In this document: in pieces, positions 1-5,345 of the stretch
Position numbering within the stretch: the first letter of the stretch is position 1
How the letters are laid out: the number at the start of each line of letters is the position of its first letter
Assembly: GCA_903867275.1 (NCBI GenBank)
Contig: CAIPQY010000514.1
Span: 1 to 5,345 of the forward strand
Source of the DNA: an uncultured bacterium
GTDB lineage: Bacteria > Planctomycetota > Phycisphaerae > Phycisphaerales > SM1A02
Direction: 5' to 3'
DNA: 5,345 bases
Translations under genes and position numbers: made by a program
Notes under the pieces: model-generated
Told to the model about the DNA's origin: nothing
Seen by the model: only the letters and a program-made list of their open reading frames with translations
Databases searched by the model: none

Positions 1-1
1 C

Positions 2-1615
2 ATCCGCGCCGTCAGCGAGCAGGCCATGCGCGTGCTCAAGATCTTCGGCACCGACAAGGGCGTGAACCAGGTCGTGGCCACGCTGGGCTGCGAGCAGGAG
101 TACTTCCTGATCGACCGCGAGCTGTACAAGGCGCGCCTCGACCTCATGATCACCGGCCGCACGCTCGTTGGCGCCATGCCGCCCAAGGGCCACCAGCTGG
201 ATGACCACTACTTCGGCGCCATTCCCGATCGCGTGATCAGCTTCATGGCCGCCGTCGAGCATCGCCTGTTCGAGCTCGGCGTGCCCGTGAAGACCCGCCA
301 CAACGAGGTGGCGCCCGGTCAGTACGAGATCGCCCCCACCTTCGAGCTTTCGAACATCGCCTGCGACCACCAGATGGTGTGCATGCACGTGCTCAAGATG
401 ACCGCACGCGAGTACGGCTTCGAGTGCCTGCTGCACGAGAAGCCCTTCGCCGGCGTGAACGGCAGCGGCAAGCACAACAACTGGAGCCTGGCCACCAACA
501 CCGGCATCAACCTGCTTGATCCCCGCGAGGAGACGCACCACAACCTGCAGTTCCTCACCTTCCTGTGCGGCGTGATCCGCGCGGTGGACACGCACGCCGA
601 CCTGCTGCGCGCCAGCATCGCCAGCGCGGCCAACGATCACCGCCTGGGCGCCAACGAGGCTCCGCCGGCGATCATGAGCATCTACCTCGGCAGCATGCTC
701 ACCGACATCCTGAACCAGCTCGAGGGTGCAGGACCCAAGAAGACGATCAAGGGCGGCGAGCTCGACCTGGGCGCCACCACCCTGCCGCTGCTGCCGCGCG
801 CGGCCAGCGATCGCAACCGCACCAGCCCCTTCGCCTTCACCGGCAACAAGTTCGAGTTCCGCGCCGTGGGCAGCACCGCCAGCGTGGCGTGGCCCAACAC
901 CGTGCTGAACACCATCATCGCGGAGAGCCTGGACTTCGTGGCCACCGAGATCGAGAAGAAGGCCGGCAAGAACGCCAGCACCGCCAAGCTCGATGCGGCC
1001 GTGCGCGCCGTGCTGAAGGAGATCGTGAAGAAGCACCGCCGCGTCTGCTTCGACGGCGACGGCTACAGCGAGGCGTGGCACAAGGAAGCCGAGAAGCGCG
1101 GCCTGCCCAACATGCGCAGCACCGCCGAAGCGCTGCCCGCCTTCGGCAGCAAGAAGGCGCGCGACCTGTTCAACAAGTACAGCGTGCTCAGCCCCAAGGA
1201 GCTGCATGCTCGCGCCGAGGTGCTGATGGAGCTGTACGTCACGGTGGTGGGCATCGAGGCCCGCACGCTGGCCACCATGGTGCGCACGCAGATCCTGCCC
1301 GCCGCCACGCGCGCCCAGTGCGAACTGGCCGACGCGGTCGGCAGCAGCCGCGCCGCCGGCGTGGAGTGCCCCGACGAGGAGCTGGCGCTGCGCCACTGGG
1401 TGCAGAGCGTGGCCTCGCTGCGCGGCGCGCTGGCCGAGCTGGACAAGGCCGAGTCGAAGGAGTTCGACGACACGGCCAAGCACATGCGCCAGTGCCGCGA
1501 CGAGGTGGTGTCCGCCATGACCAAGGTGCGCACCATCTGCGACAGCATCGAGAAGTGGACGCCGGCCGACATCTGGCCGCTGCCCACCTACGCCGAGATG
1601 CTGCTCGACCGGTGA
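2..1615 (+). CDS. glnN: Type III glutamine synthetase, C-terminal part (5' end outside window)
   Basis: Catalyses ATP-dependent condensation of glutamate and ammonium to glutamine, the main cytoplasmic nitrogen-assimilation step. The reading frame is already open at base 2, so the ATG at 26 is internal. The 537 visible codons are about three quarters of the usual 700-730 residue GSIII subunit; roughly 190 N-terminal residues lie to the left. Visible GS motifs: GCEQEYFLID (from about base 86), HNEVAPGQYE (299-328, metal/glutamate site region), the ATP-binding signature KPFAGVNGSGKHNNWS (440-487), and RNRTSPFAFTGNKFEFRA (812-865). The C-terminus ends in the family-typical WPLPTYAEMLL followed by TGA. 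The long helical C-terminal region and the divergent motif spacing separate GSIII from GlnA (GSI/GSII). No frameshift is seen. It is followed after 26 bases by a strong terminator, so it is probably the last gene of its transcript. Confidence 0.96.
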   Translation: MRAVSEQAMRVLKIFGTDKGVNQVVATLGCEQEYFLIDRELYKARLDLMITGRTLVGAMPPKGHQLDDHYFGAIPDRVISFMAAVEHRLFELGVPVKTRHNEVAPGQYEIAPTFELSNIACDHQMVCMHVLKMTAREYGFECLLHEKPFAGVNGSGKHNNWSLATNTGINLLDPREETHHNLQFLTFLCGVIRAVDTHADLLRASIASAANDHRLGANEAPPAIMSIYLGSMLTDILNQLEGAGPKKTIKGGELDLGATTLPLLPRAASDRNRTSPFAFTGNKFEFRAVGSTASVAWPNTVLNTIIAESLDFVATEIEKKAGKNASTAKLDAAVRAVLKEIVKKHRRVCFDGDGYSEAWHKEAEKRGLPNMRSTAEALPAFGSKKARDLFNKYSVLSPKELHARAEVLMELYVTVVGIEARTLATMVRTQILPAATRAQCELADAVGSSRAAGVECPDEELALRHWVQSVASLRGALAELDKAESKEFDDTAKHMRQCRDEVVSAMTKVRTICDSIEKWTPADIWPLPTYAEMLLDR

Positions 1616-1620
1616 GCCAG

Positions 1621-1635
1621 GCCACGTGATGTGGC
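1621..1635 (+). other. Small hairpin just after glnN
   Basis: A 5-bp inverted repeat, GCCAC / GTGGC, around the 5-base loop GTGAT, begins five bases after the glnN stop. It has no T-tract of its own and sits directly before the main terminator. It may be a 3'-end stabilising stem or chance; the stem is short. Confidence 0.3.
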
Positions 1636-1641
1636 AAACCC

Positions 1642-1677
1642 AAGGGGACGGGCCGCACGGCTCGTCCCCTTTCATTT
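1642..1677 (+). terminator. Rho-independent terminator of glnN
   Basis: AAGGGGACG (1642-1650) pairs perfectly with CGTCCCCTT (1663-1671). The stem continues inward through a G-U pair and three G-C pairs to a GCAC loop (1655-1658), giving about 13 bp. The T-rich stretch TTTCATTT follows at 1670-1677. Position 26 bases after the stop codon and stem strength make this a confident intrinsic terminator. It separates glnN transcription from the secreted-protein gene downstream. Confidence 0.88.
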
Positions 1678-1728
1678 GCCGCCCGAGAACCCCCGCGGGA
1701 GGGACGGGGGTCGAAATGGGCAAAATCT

Positions 1729-1779
1729 GGCGCAATTCGCAAGTATTGCATTTGCGCCGCAACGGATCCGGGCTACTTT
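1729..1779 (+). promoter_or_regulatory. Inverted-repeat cluster and possible promoter upstream of the propeller gene
   Basis: GGCGCAA (1729-1735) and TTGCGCC (1752-1758) form a 7-bp inverted repeat with a 16-base spacer. TTGCGCCGCAA (1752-1762) is itself a 5-bp palindrome around one base, and further CGCAA (1738-1742) and TTGC (1746-1749) copies lie between. A weak sigma-70-like pair could be TTGCGC (1752-1757), 16 bases, TACTTT (1774-1779), each matching only three of six consensus bases. The dense half-sites overlapping a possible -35 resemble an operator, but no regulator is identified. Confidence 0.35.
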
Positions 1780-1827
1780 TCGGCTGCCGAGGGACCGGCG
1801 TTTTCACTTCGAAAGCGCGGCCTCCGG

Positions 1828-1834
1828 TGGAGGG
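1828..1834 (+). promoter_or_regulatory. Ribosome binding site deciding the start at 1842
   Basis: GTGGAGGG places a GGAGGG core (1829-1834) seven bases before the ATG at 1842. The other in-frame candidates, ATG 1626 (inside the glnN terminator region and before the likely promoter) and ATG 2010/2013 (no clear Shine-Dalgarno), are less well supported. Confidence 0.75.
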
Positions 1835-1841
1835 AACGCAC

Positions 1842-3170
1842 ATGGACATCGAGCACAAGTTGCTGCGAGCGTTTGAAGCGGTTCACACTCACAACACCAG
1901 TGGCGGCGCCGGCGCGAGTTGGGTGCGGGCCAACGCGTTCGCGCGCACGCAGCGCACGGCGTGTGCGGGCGGGCATGCCAAGCGCACTGCACGGATCACG
2001 TGCAGCGGCATGATGCATGCGGTGCTGTTGACAGCCGCGGTAACGTCAGGATTGACTGGACGGGCGTGGGCGCAGGGCTCGACGCAACATGTTGTCGGAT
2101 GGGGTTCGAACAATTCTGGCCAGATCAACTCCCCAAGCACCGCCACCAACATCACCCAGGTCGCCTGCGGCTACGGCTACACCTACGCCCTCAAGAACGA
2201 TGGCACGCTCATCGGGTGGGGCTACAGCGACCTCGGCCAGATCAACACCCCAAGCAACGCCACCAACGTCACCCAGGTCGCCTGCGGCAGGTACTACACG
2301 TACGCCCTCAAGAACGACGGCACGCTGGTCGGATGGGGCTACAACGACTACGGCCGACTCGACACCCCAAGCACCGCCACCAACGTCACCCAGGTCGCCT
2401 GCGGCGAATCCCACACCTACGCCCTCAAGAACGACGGCACGCTCGTCGGATGGGGCCGCAACGATGAGGGACAGATCGACACCCCAACCACCGCCACCAA
2501 CGTCACCCAGGTCGCCTGTGGCAGGTTCCACACCTACGCCCTCAAGAACGACGGCACGCTGGTCGGATGGGGCTTCAACGGCCAACGCCAGATCAACACC
2601 CCAAGCACTGCCTCCAACGTCAAACAGGTCGCCTGTGGCTATGCCCACACCTATGCGCTCAAGAACGACGGAACGCTGGTCGGATGGGGCTTCAACGGCG
2701 ACGGCCGACTCAACACCCCAAGCACCGCCACAAACGTCACCCAGGTCGCCTGCGGCGAATCCCACACCTACGCCCTCAAGAACGATGGCACGCTGGTCGG
2801 ATGGGGATACAACACCTACGGCCAGCTCAACACCCCAAGCACCGCCACCAACGTCACCCAGATCGCCTGCGGCTACATCCACACCTACGCCCTCCGCGCC
2901 TGGAGCGACTGCAACGCCAACGGCACCTTCGACGGCGACGACATCGCCTACGGCGGCGCGTCAGACACCAACGCCAACGGCAGCCTGGACGCCTGCGAGC
3001 AGGCCCAAGGCGATATCGACCTCAGCAGCATCGTCGACTACGGCGACGTCGCGCTGATCATGATCGACTTCGGGCCCTGCGCCGTCTGCCCCAGCGACCT
3101 TGACGGCACCGGCGTGGTCGACTTCGGCGACGTGGCGATGGCGCTGCTCAACTTCGGGCCCGTCAACTGA
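1842..3170 (+). CDS. Secreted RCC1-like seven-bladed beta-propeller protein with C-terminal calcium-loop (dockerin-like) module
   Basis: A 442-residue exported protein of unknown function. Residues 1-77 look like a long signal peptide: an extended N-region with basic residues (AKRTAR), a hydrophobic core near 57-70 (MMHAVLLTAAV) and a likely cleavage AWA|QG after residue 77. Residues 86-351 are seven RCC1-like repeats of exactly 39 residues. The pattern is GWGxNxxGQxNTPSTATN, then VTQVACGxxHTYALKNDGTLV, with one Cys per repeat. The last repeat stops after TYAL, and the preceding HVV (83-85) can supply its missing strand, the usual propeller closure. Residues 356-439 hold four EF-hand-type loops, the last two dockerin-like (DIDLSSIVDYGD, DLDGTGVVDFGD). 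Canonical RCC1 repeats are 51-68 residues; seven repeats of about 39-40 match BLIP-II, the Streptomyces beta-lactamase inhibitor. That supports a binding rather than enzymatic role (inference). The GGAGGG site selects this start. The exact partner cannot be read from sequence. Confidence 0.88.
   Translation: MDIEHKLLRAFEAVHTHNTSGGAGASWVRANAFARTQRTACAGGHAKRTARITCSGMMHAVLLTAAVTSGLTGRAWAQGSTQHVVGWGSNNSGQINSPSTATNITQVACGYGYTYALKNDGTLIGWGYSDLGQINTPSNATNVTQVACGRYYTYALKNDGTLVGWGYNDYGRLDTPSTATNVTQVACGESHTYALKNDGTLVGWGRNDEGQIDTPTTATNVTQVACGRFHTYALKNDGTLVGWGFNGQRQINTPSTASNVKQVACGYAHTYALKNDGTLVGWGFNGDGRLNTPSTATNVTQVACGESHTYALKNDGTLVGWGYNTYGQLNTPSTATNVTQIACGYIHTYALRAWSDCNANGTFDGDDIAYGGASDTNANGSLDACEQAQGDIDLSSIVDYGDVALIMIDFGPCAVCPSDLDGTGVVDFGDVAMALLNFGPVN
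2097..2894 (+). repeat. Seven tandem 117-bp repeats encoding propeller blades
   Basis: The first Gly codon of the GWG motif recurs at 2097, 2214, 2331, 2448, 2565, 2682 and 2799, exactly 117 bases apart each time with no indel. The last unit is truncated after its 32nd codon (2894). Synonymous positions are largely preserved: every unit uses CCA for its proline and mostly the same codons in the TNVTQVACG stretch. Units 3 and 6 share an identical 53-base run (2382-2434 and 2733-2785). This near-identity points to recent tandem duplication or gene conversion. Amino-acid differences concentrate at unit positions 4, 6, 7, 26 and 27. Confidence 0.95.
2907..3158 (+). other. 84-residue four-loop calcium-binding module (C-terminal copy)
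   Basis: This domain occupies residues 356-439 of the propeller protein. Four EF-hand-like 12-residue loops start at module positions 1 (DCNANGTFDGDD), 20 (DTNANGSLDACE), 36 (DIDLSSIVDYGD) and 64 (DLDGTGVVDFGD), each with acidic or Asn residues at 1, 3 and 9. Cys at module positions 2 and 30 could form a disulfide; a further Cys pair (58, 61) is private to this copy. The two later loops resemble type I dockerin repeats. No cohesin is visible here, so dockerin-type docking is not shown. Confidence 0.75.
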
Positions 3171-3411
3171 CGGTGATGCTGCCGGGCCACGAGAGCGGGC
3201 AAACCCATCAACGCTACGAAGCGCGCCGACCAAGCGGGGTGCCCCCACTTCAAAACCTAAACCGCTCACCGCGGCCCCGGATGCCGATCCAGCTGGTCAC
3301 TTTTTGCGCAGATAAAGGGATTGTGGCAACCAATTTCTGCCTCCTGCGGAATCAATGGCACTCTCGCGACACGCGCGACGGCTGCCGCATGGCACGGCGT
3401 CGCCACACATT

Positions 3412-3421
3412 GGAGGAAGGG
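3412..3421 (+). promoter_or_regulatory. Ribosome binding site deciding the start at 3430
   Basis: The purine run GGAGGAAGGG lies before ATG 3430, with AAGGG ending eight bases upstream. The in-frame ATG at 3355 has only a poor GCGGA element four bases away and would add 25 residues ahead of an already long signal peptide. The 259-base gap upstream (3171-3429) shows no convincing terminator, RNA gene or sigma-70-like promoter. Confidence 0.6.
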
Positions 3422-3429
3422 TTCAGGGA

Positions 3430-5205
3430 ATGTCCGCCACGCACTCGCAACCAGAAGGCACGCGCCATCTACCGATCAGGCGCTGGTCGCGTTGTGGCAT
3501 CCCTGCCCGGCTTGCGACGGTGTTCGCCCTGACCTGGCTCGCCCTGGTTTCACTCGACGCGCGCGCCGATGACGGCCCCCCGGGATTGCCGATCGCCGGC
3601 GACTGTGACGGCAACGGGCAGAGCGACGCCGAGTCCATCGTCGATGGTCCGATGCTGGACAGCAACGACAACGGCGTGCTCGACACATGCGAACTGGCTC
3701 TCGGCGACCTGGACCTGAACGAGCAGATCGATCTGAGCGACATCGCCCTCGCCATGCTCGATTTCGGCCAGACGGAAGACGCGCCCTCCGATCTCAACCA
3801 CGACGGGTCGGTGGACTTCATGGACATCGCGCTCATCCTGCTGGAGTACGGTCCATCGCCGCACGCGAGTTTGCCGCGCAGCATGGTGCGGGATCTGCTG
3901 GCGGGCCAGGCGCATCTCGACATCGTCGTCATCGGCGACTCCAACGCCGCCTACTCCGAGGGCGACTCACGCGGATTCGCCGGTGGTTTCGTCGATGAAC
4001 TCACGCGTCGCGGCATCCCGTCCTACGGAACCGGGCTCTTCCCCGCGGCCTGCTCGGGTAGAGACGCCGCCTACCCCGTGATGGGCACGCGTGGCTTCGC
4101 CACCGGCGCGCAGGCCAGCACTTCCGTGAACGATTCGCGACGCGACTGCGATGGCTGGAAGCCCGGCGCCGCGTCTGGCATCGAGCTGCCGGGCCTGTTC
4201 GAACGCAGTCGGCGTGCGCCACTTCAGCTTGAAGGACGGGACATCGACTGGGCCTACCTGCCCGAGGGAACGGTCGCCAACGACCATTCTCGCGACTGGA
4301 TTTCGCTCGGCTCACGCGGCGGCGCGGCAGGGTTCGGCAGCGAATGCGCCGGCGCCTACCGCATGGTGATCGCGCGCATGCAGGCCACTGATCCGACCTC
4401 CGAACGCACGCCACTGCGACTGCGCGTGACCCGCGACTTCGCCTATGGCGAGAGCGTGGTCCCCGATGTCGCCGCGTCGGTCGAGCACCTCGGCCTCCCG
4501 GAGTCCGCGGTCCATGAGGTGCGCTACACGGCCGATGCCGGCCGCCGACGCGTGTTCGCCACCTACGGTGTGGACGACTCCACCACAGGACCGGTGGGAC
4601 TGCTGCTGCGCTCCATGTACCGAACCGACGGCGTACCGGGGTTCGCTGTCACCATCCTGCAGAACTGGCCTGGCGGAACCTCGACCAACATCGCCGACTC
4701 CCTCTCCGATGGCACGGGCTGCGGACTCTCCACACTGCGCACCTACCTGCAGGAACTTCGCACTCGCCAGTGCGCGGCGGGCGGCAGCGGTCGCGTTCTG
4801 GTGTGGATGAACATGGGCGTGAACAATCCGCAAGGGGCGCTCGCGCCGGCACGATGCCCCCTCGATGCCAAGCGCATCATCAACCAGCTCGATCGTGCGT
4901 GGCAGTCGCTGGGATTCCCCTCCAGCGATCTGGGCTTCATCGTGACGGCCTCGCCCGACGGTGGGGTCAGTCGCTACGAACCCGCGGTCACCGCACAGGC
5001 TCTGCGCAGGGCGATGCTTGGTGACCCCCGCATCGCGGTCGTGGACATGAACGCGCTCGTTCCGGGTTCGCTGCTCTCCGACCGCCACCTCTACGCTGGC
5101 CAGACCGATCGCCCGAACCCGCACTTGGCCACCGACGGCTATCGCACCATGATCGAGCGCCTTCTCGAGCGGCTCCAGTGGGGCCTCGACTACCAGCCGA
5201 ACTAG
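3430..5205 (+). CDS. Secreted SGNH/GDSL-type hydrolase with N-terminal calcium-loop module
   Basis: A 591-residue exported protein, probably an esterase or deacetylase on an unknown extracellular substrate. Residues 1-46 form a signal peptide: basic stretch RRWSRCG, hydrophobic core LATVFALTWLALV, cleavage near ARA|DD. Residues 58-141 are four EF-hand-like loops matching the module at the end of the upstream protein. The hydrolase domain begins about residue 163: block I is IVVIGDSNAAY with Ser171 as the expected nucleophile. A GxND-like block III reads MGVNNP (Gly463, Asn465). Near the C-terminus DRPNPHLATDGY gives His565 as the likely catalytic His, with Asp560 a possible partner. The D-x4-H spacing differs from the usual D-x2-H of block V, so Asp assignment is uncertain. 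About 290 residues separate blocks I and III, much more than in a minimal SGNH domain, implying an inserted, probably beta-rich domain (roughly 230-440). The family call rests on motifs only; substrate cannot be inferred. Confidence 0.8.
   Translation: MSATHSQPEGTRHLPIRRWSRCGIPARLATVFALTWLALVSLDARADDGPPGLPIAGDCDGNGQSDAESIVDGPMLDSNDNGVLDTCELALGDLDLNEQIDLSDIALAMLDFGQTEDAPSDLNHDGSVDFMDIALILLEYGPSPHASLPRSMVRDLLAGQAHLDIVVIGDSNAAYSEGDSRGFAGGFVDELTRRGIPSYGTGLFPAACSGRDAAYPVMGTRGFATGAQASTSVNDSRRDCDGWKPGAASGIELPGLFERSRRAPLQLEGRDIDWAYLPEGTVANDHSRDWISLGSRGGAAGFGSECAGAYRMVIARMQATDPTSERTPLRLRVTRDFAYGESVVPDVAASVEHLGLPESAVHEVRYTADAGRRRVFATYGVDDSTTGPVGLLLRSMYRTDGVPGFAVTILQNWPGGTSTNIADSLSDGTGCGLSTLRTYLQELRTRQCAAGGSGRVLVWMNMGVNNPQGALAPARCPLDAKRIINQLDRAWQSLGFPSSDLGFIVTASPDGGVSRYEPAVTAQALRRAMLGDPRIAVVDMNALVPGSLLSDRHLYAGQTDRPNPHLATDGYRTMIERLLERLQWGLDYQPN
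3601..3852 (+). other. 84-residue four-loop calcium-binding module (N-terminal copy)
   Basis: Residues 58-141 of the hydrolase. Loops begin at module positions 1 (DCDGNGQSDAES), 20 (DSNDNGVLDTCE), 36 (DLDLNEQIDLSD) and 64 (DLNHDGSVDFMD), exactly the offsets of the copy in the upstream gene. It keeps the Cys pair at 2 and 30 but lacks the 58/61 pair. It aligns gaplessly with that copy over 84 positions, with 41 identities by hand count. It sits immediately after the signal peptide instead of at the C-terminus. Confidence 0.75.
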
Positions 5206-5214
5206 GCTGCTATC

Positions 5215-5246
5215 GGCTTCGAAAGCCTCCGAAAAACCCCTATACT
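5215..5246 (+). promoter_or_regulatory. Candidate sigma-70-like promoter, with overlapping short hairpin
   Basis: TATACT (5241-5246) matches five of six bases of the -10 consensus, and TTCGAA (5218-5223) lies 17 bases upstream as a weak -35 (three of six). It sits 50 bases before the ATG at 5297. The -35 lies within a small hairpin, GGCTT (5215-5219) / AAGCC (5223-5227) with a CGA loop. That hairpin starts ten bases after the preceding stop but has no T-tract, so it is a poor terminator. Confidence 0.45.
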
Positions 5247-5296
5247 CCTCCCCCTTCGCCCCACCGCGGGCGCTTTATCAACTACAGAGAGCAACC

Positions 5297-5345
5297 ATGA
5301 GCAACGCCACCGCAGAGATCAGCCCCGAAGTCAAGGTCGAAGACG
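5297..5345 (+). CDS. Start of an unidentified gene (first 16 codons; possibly trigger factor)
   Basis: An ATG at 5297 opens a frame MSNATAEISPEVKVED that continues to the right edge. A weak purine-rich site (AGAGAG, 5285-5290) lies six bases upstream, and a candidate promoter lies at 5218-5246. The acidic, low-complexity start ending in VKVED resembles the N-terminus I associate with planctomycete trigger factors, where a similar VxVEDAG stretch begins the ribosome-binding domain. Sixteen residues cannot establish this, so no symbol is given. It is a cytoplasmic-type start with no signal peptide. Confidence 0.6.
   Translation, partial: MSNATAEISPEVKVED

Noticed and set aside
565..1629. 354-codon plus-strand frame inside glnN
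   Set aside because: Its Arg/Ala/Gln-rich, low-complexity product is typical of an out-of-frame GC-rich gene. The glutamine synthetase frame has all the conserved motifs.
1626..1841. N-terminal extension of the propeller gene from ATG 1626
   Set aside because: It would start inside the glnN terminator hairpin region and translate through the presumed promoter. A good GGAGGG site precedes ATG 1842.
2130..2870. N-x-T sequons (NVT/NIT) in six of seven blades, as possible glycosylation sites
   Set aside because: They are copies of one motif inherited by repeat duplication. No oligosaccharyltransferase context is visible, so they are not evidence of glycosylation.
2046..2882. 278-codon open frame on the minus strand across the repeats, with its own repeating protein pattern
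   Set aside because: It is the antisense of the 117-bp repeats. A repeat unit that is a multiple of three and stop-free in one antisense frame stays open in every copy. There is no promoter or ribosome binding site, and the plus-strand frame has signal peptide, RCC1 pattern and calcium loops.
2097..2894. CRISPR array or other non-coding repeat
   Set aside because: Units are 117 bp with no unique spacers, in frame, and encode RCC1-like blades.
2904..3167. Cellulosome dockerin
   Set aside because: The last two loops are dockerin-like, but no cohesin or scaffoldin is present. Such calcium-loop modules are widespread in planctomycete secreted proteins without cellulosomes.
3171..3429. Possible terminator or RNA gene between the two secreted-protein genes
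   Set aside because: GGGG/CCCC at 3236-3245 leaves only a 2-base loop and has no T-tract. No tRNA-like T-loop or cloverleaf could be traced on either strand.

Overview
The window looks like a piece of a GC-rich planctomycete chromosome, most likely class Phycisphaerae (inference). Two adjacent genes encode secreted proteins carrying Asp/Asn-Gly-rich calcium-loop modules (Asp-Cys-Asn-x-Asn-Gly followed by dockerin-like Asp-x-Asp loops and a Leu-x-Phe-Gly end). That style is abundant in planctomycete exported proteins. A type III glutamine synthetase lies beside them. All genes seen are on the plus strand.

Layout. Positions 1-1615 hold the C-terminal 537 codons of a type III glutamine synthetase (GlnN), which runs off the left edge. 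A strong intrinsic terminator follows at 1642-1677. A 226-base gap with a cluster of CGCAA/TTGCG half-sites leads to a secreted 442-residue protein (1842-3170). It has a long signal peptide, seven exact 39-residue RCC1-like repeats predicted to form a seven-bladed beta-propeller of the BLIP-II type, and a C-terminal module of four calcium loops. After a 259-base gap without a convincing terminator comes a secreted 591-residue SGNH/GDSL-type hydrolase (3430-5205). It carries the same 84-residue calcium-loop module, this time directly after its signal peptide. A short gap with a plausible sigma-70-like promoter leads to the first 16 codons of another gene (from 5297), possibly trigger factor but unproven.

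How the parts fit. GlnN is a cytoplasmic nitrogen-assimilation enzyme, insulated from what follows by its terminator. The two exported genes are the accessory part. Their modules align without a single gap over 84 residues (41 identities counted by hand), which suggests they go to the same extracellular place or share an anchoring or maturation route. One protein displays a repeat scaffold whose variable residues fall at a few fixed positions, as in a binding surface. The other is a probable esterase or deacetylase with a large insertion. A joint role on surface or environmental glycans is only an inference.
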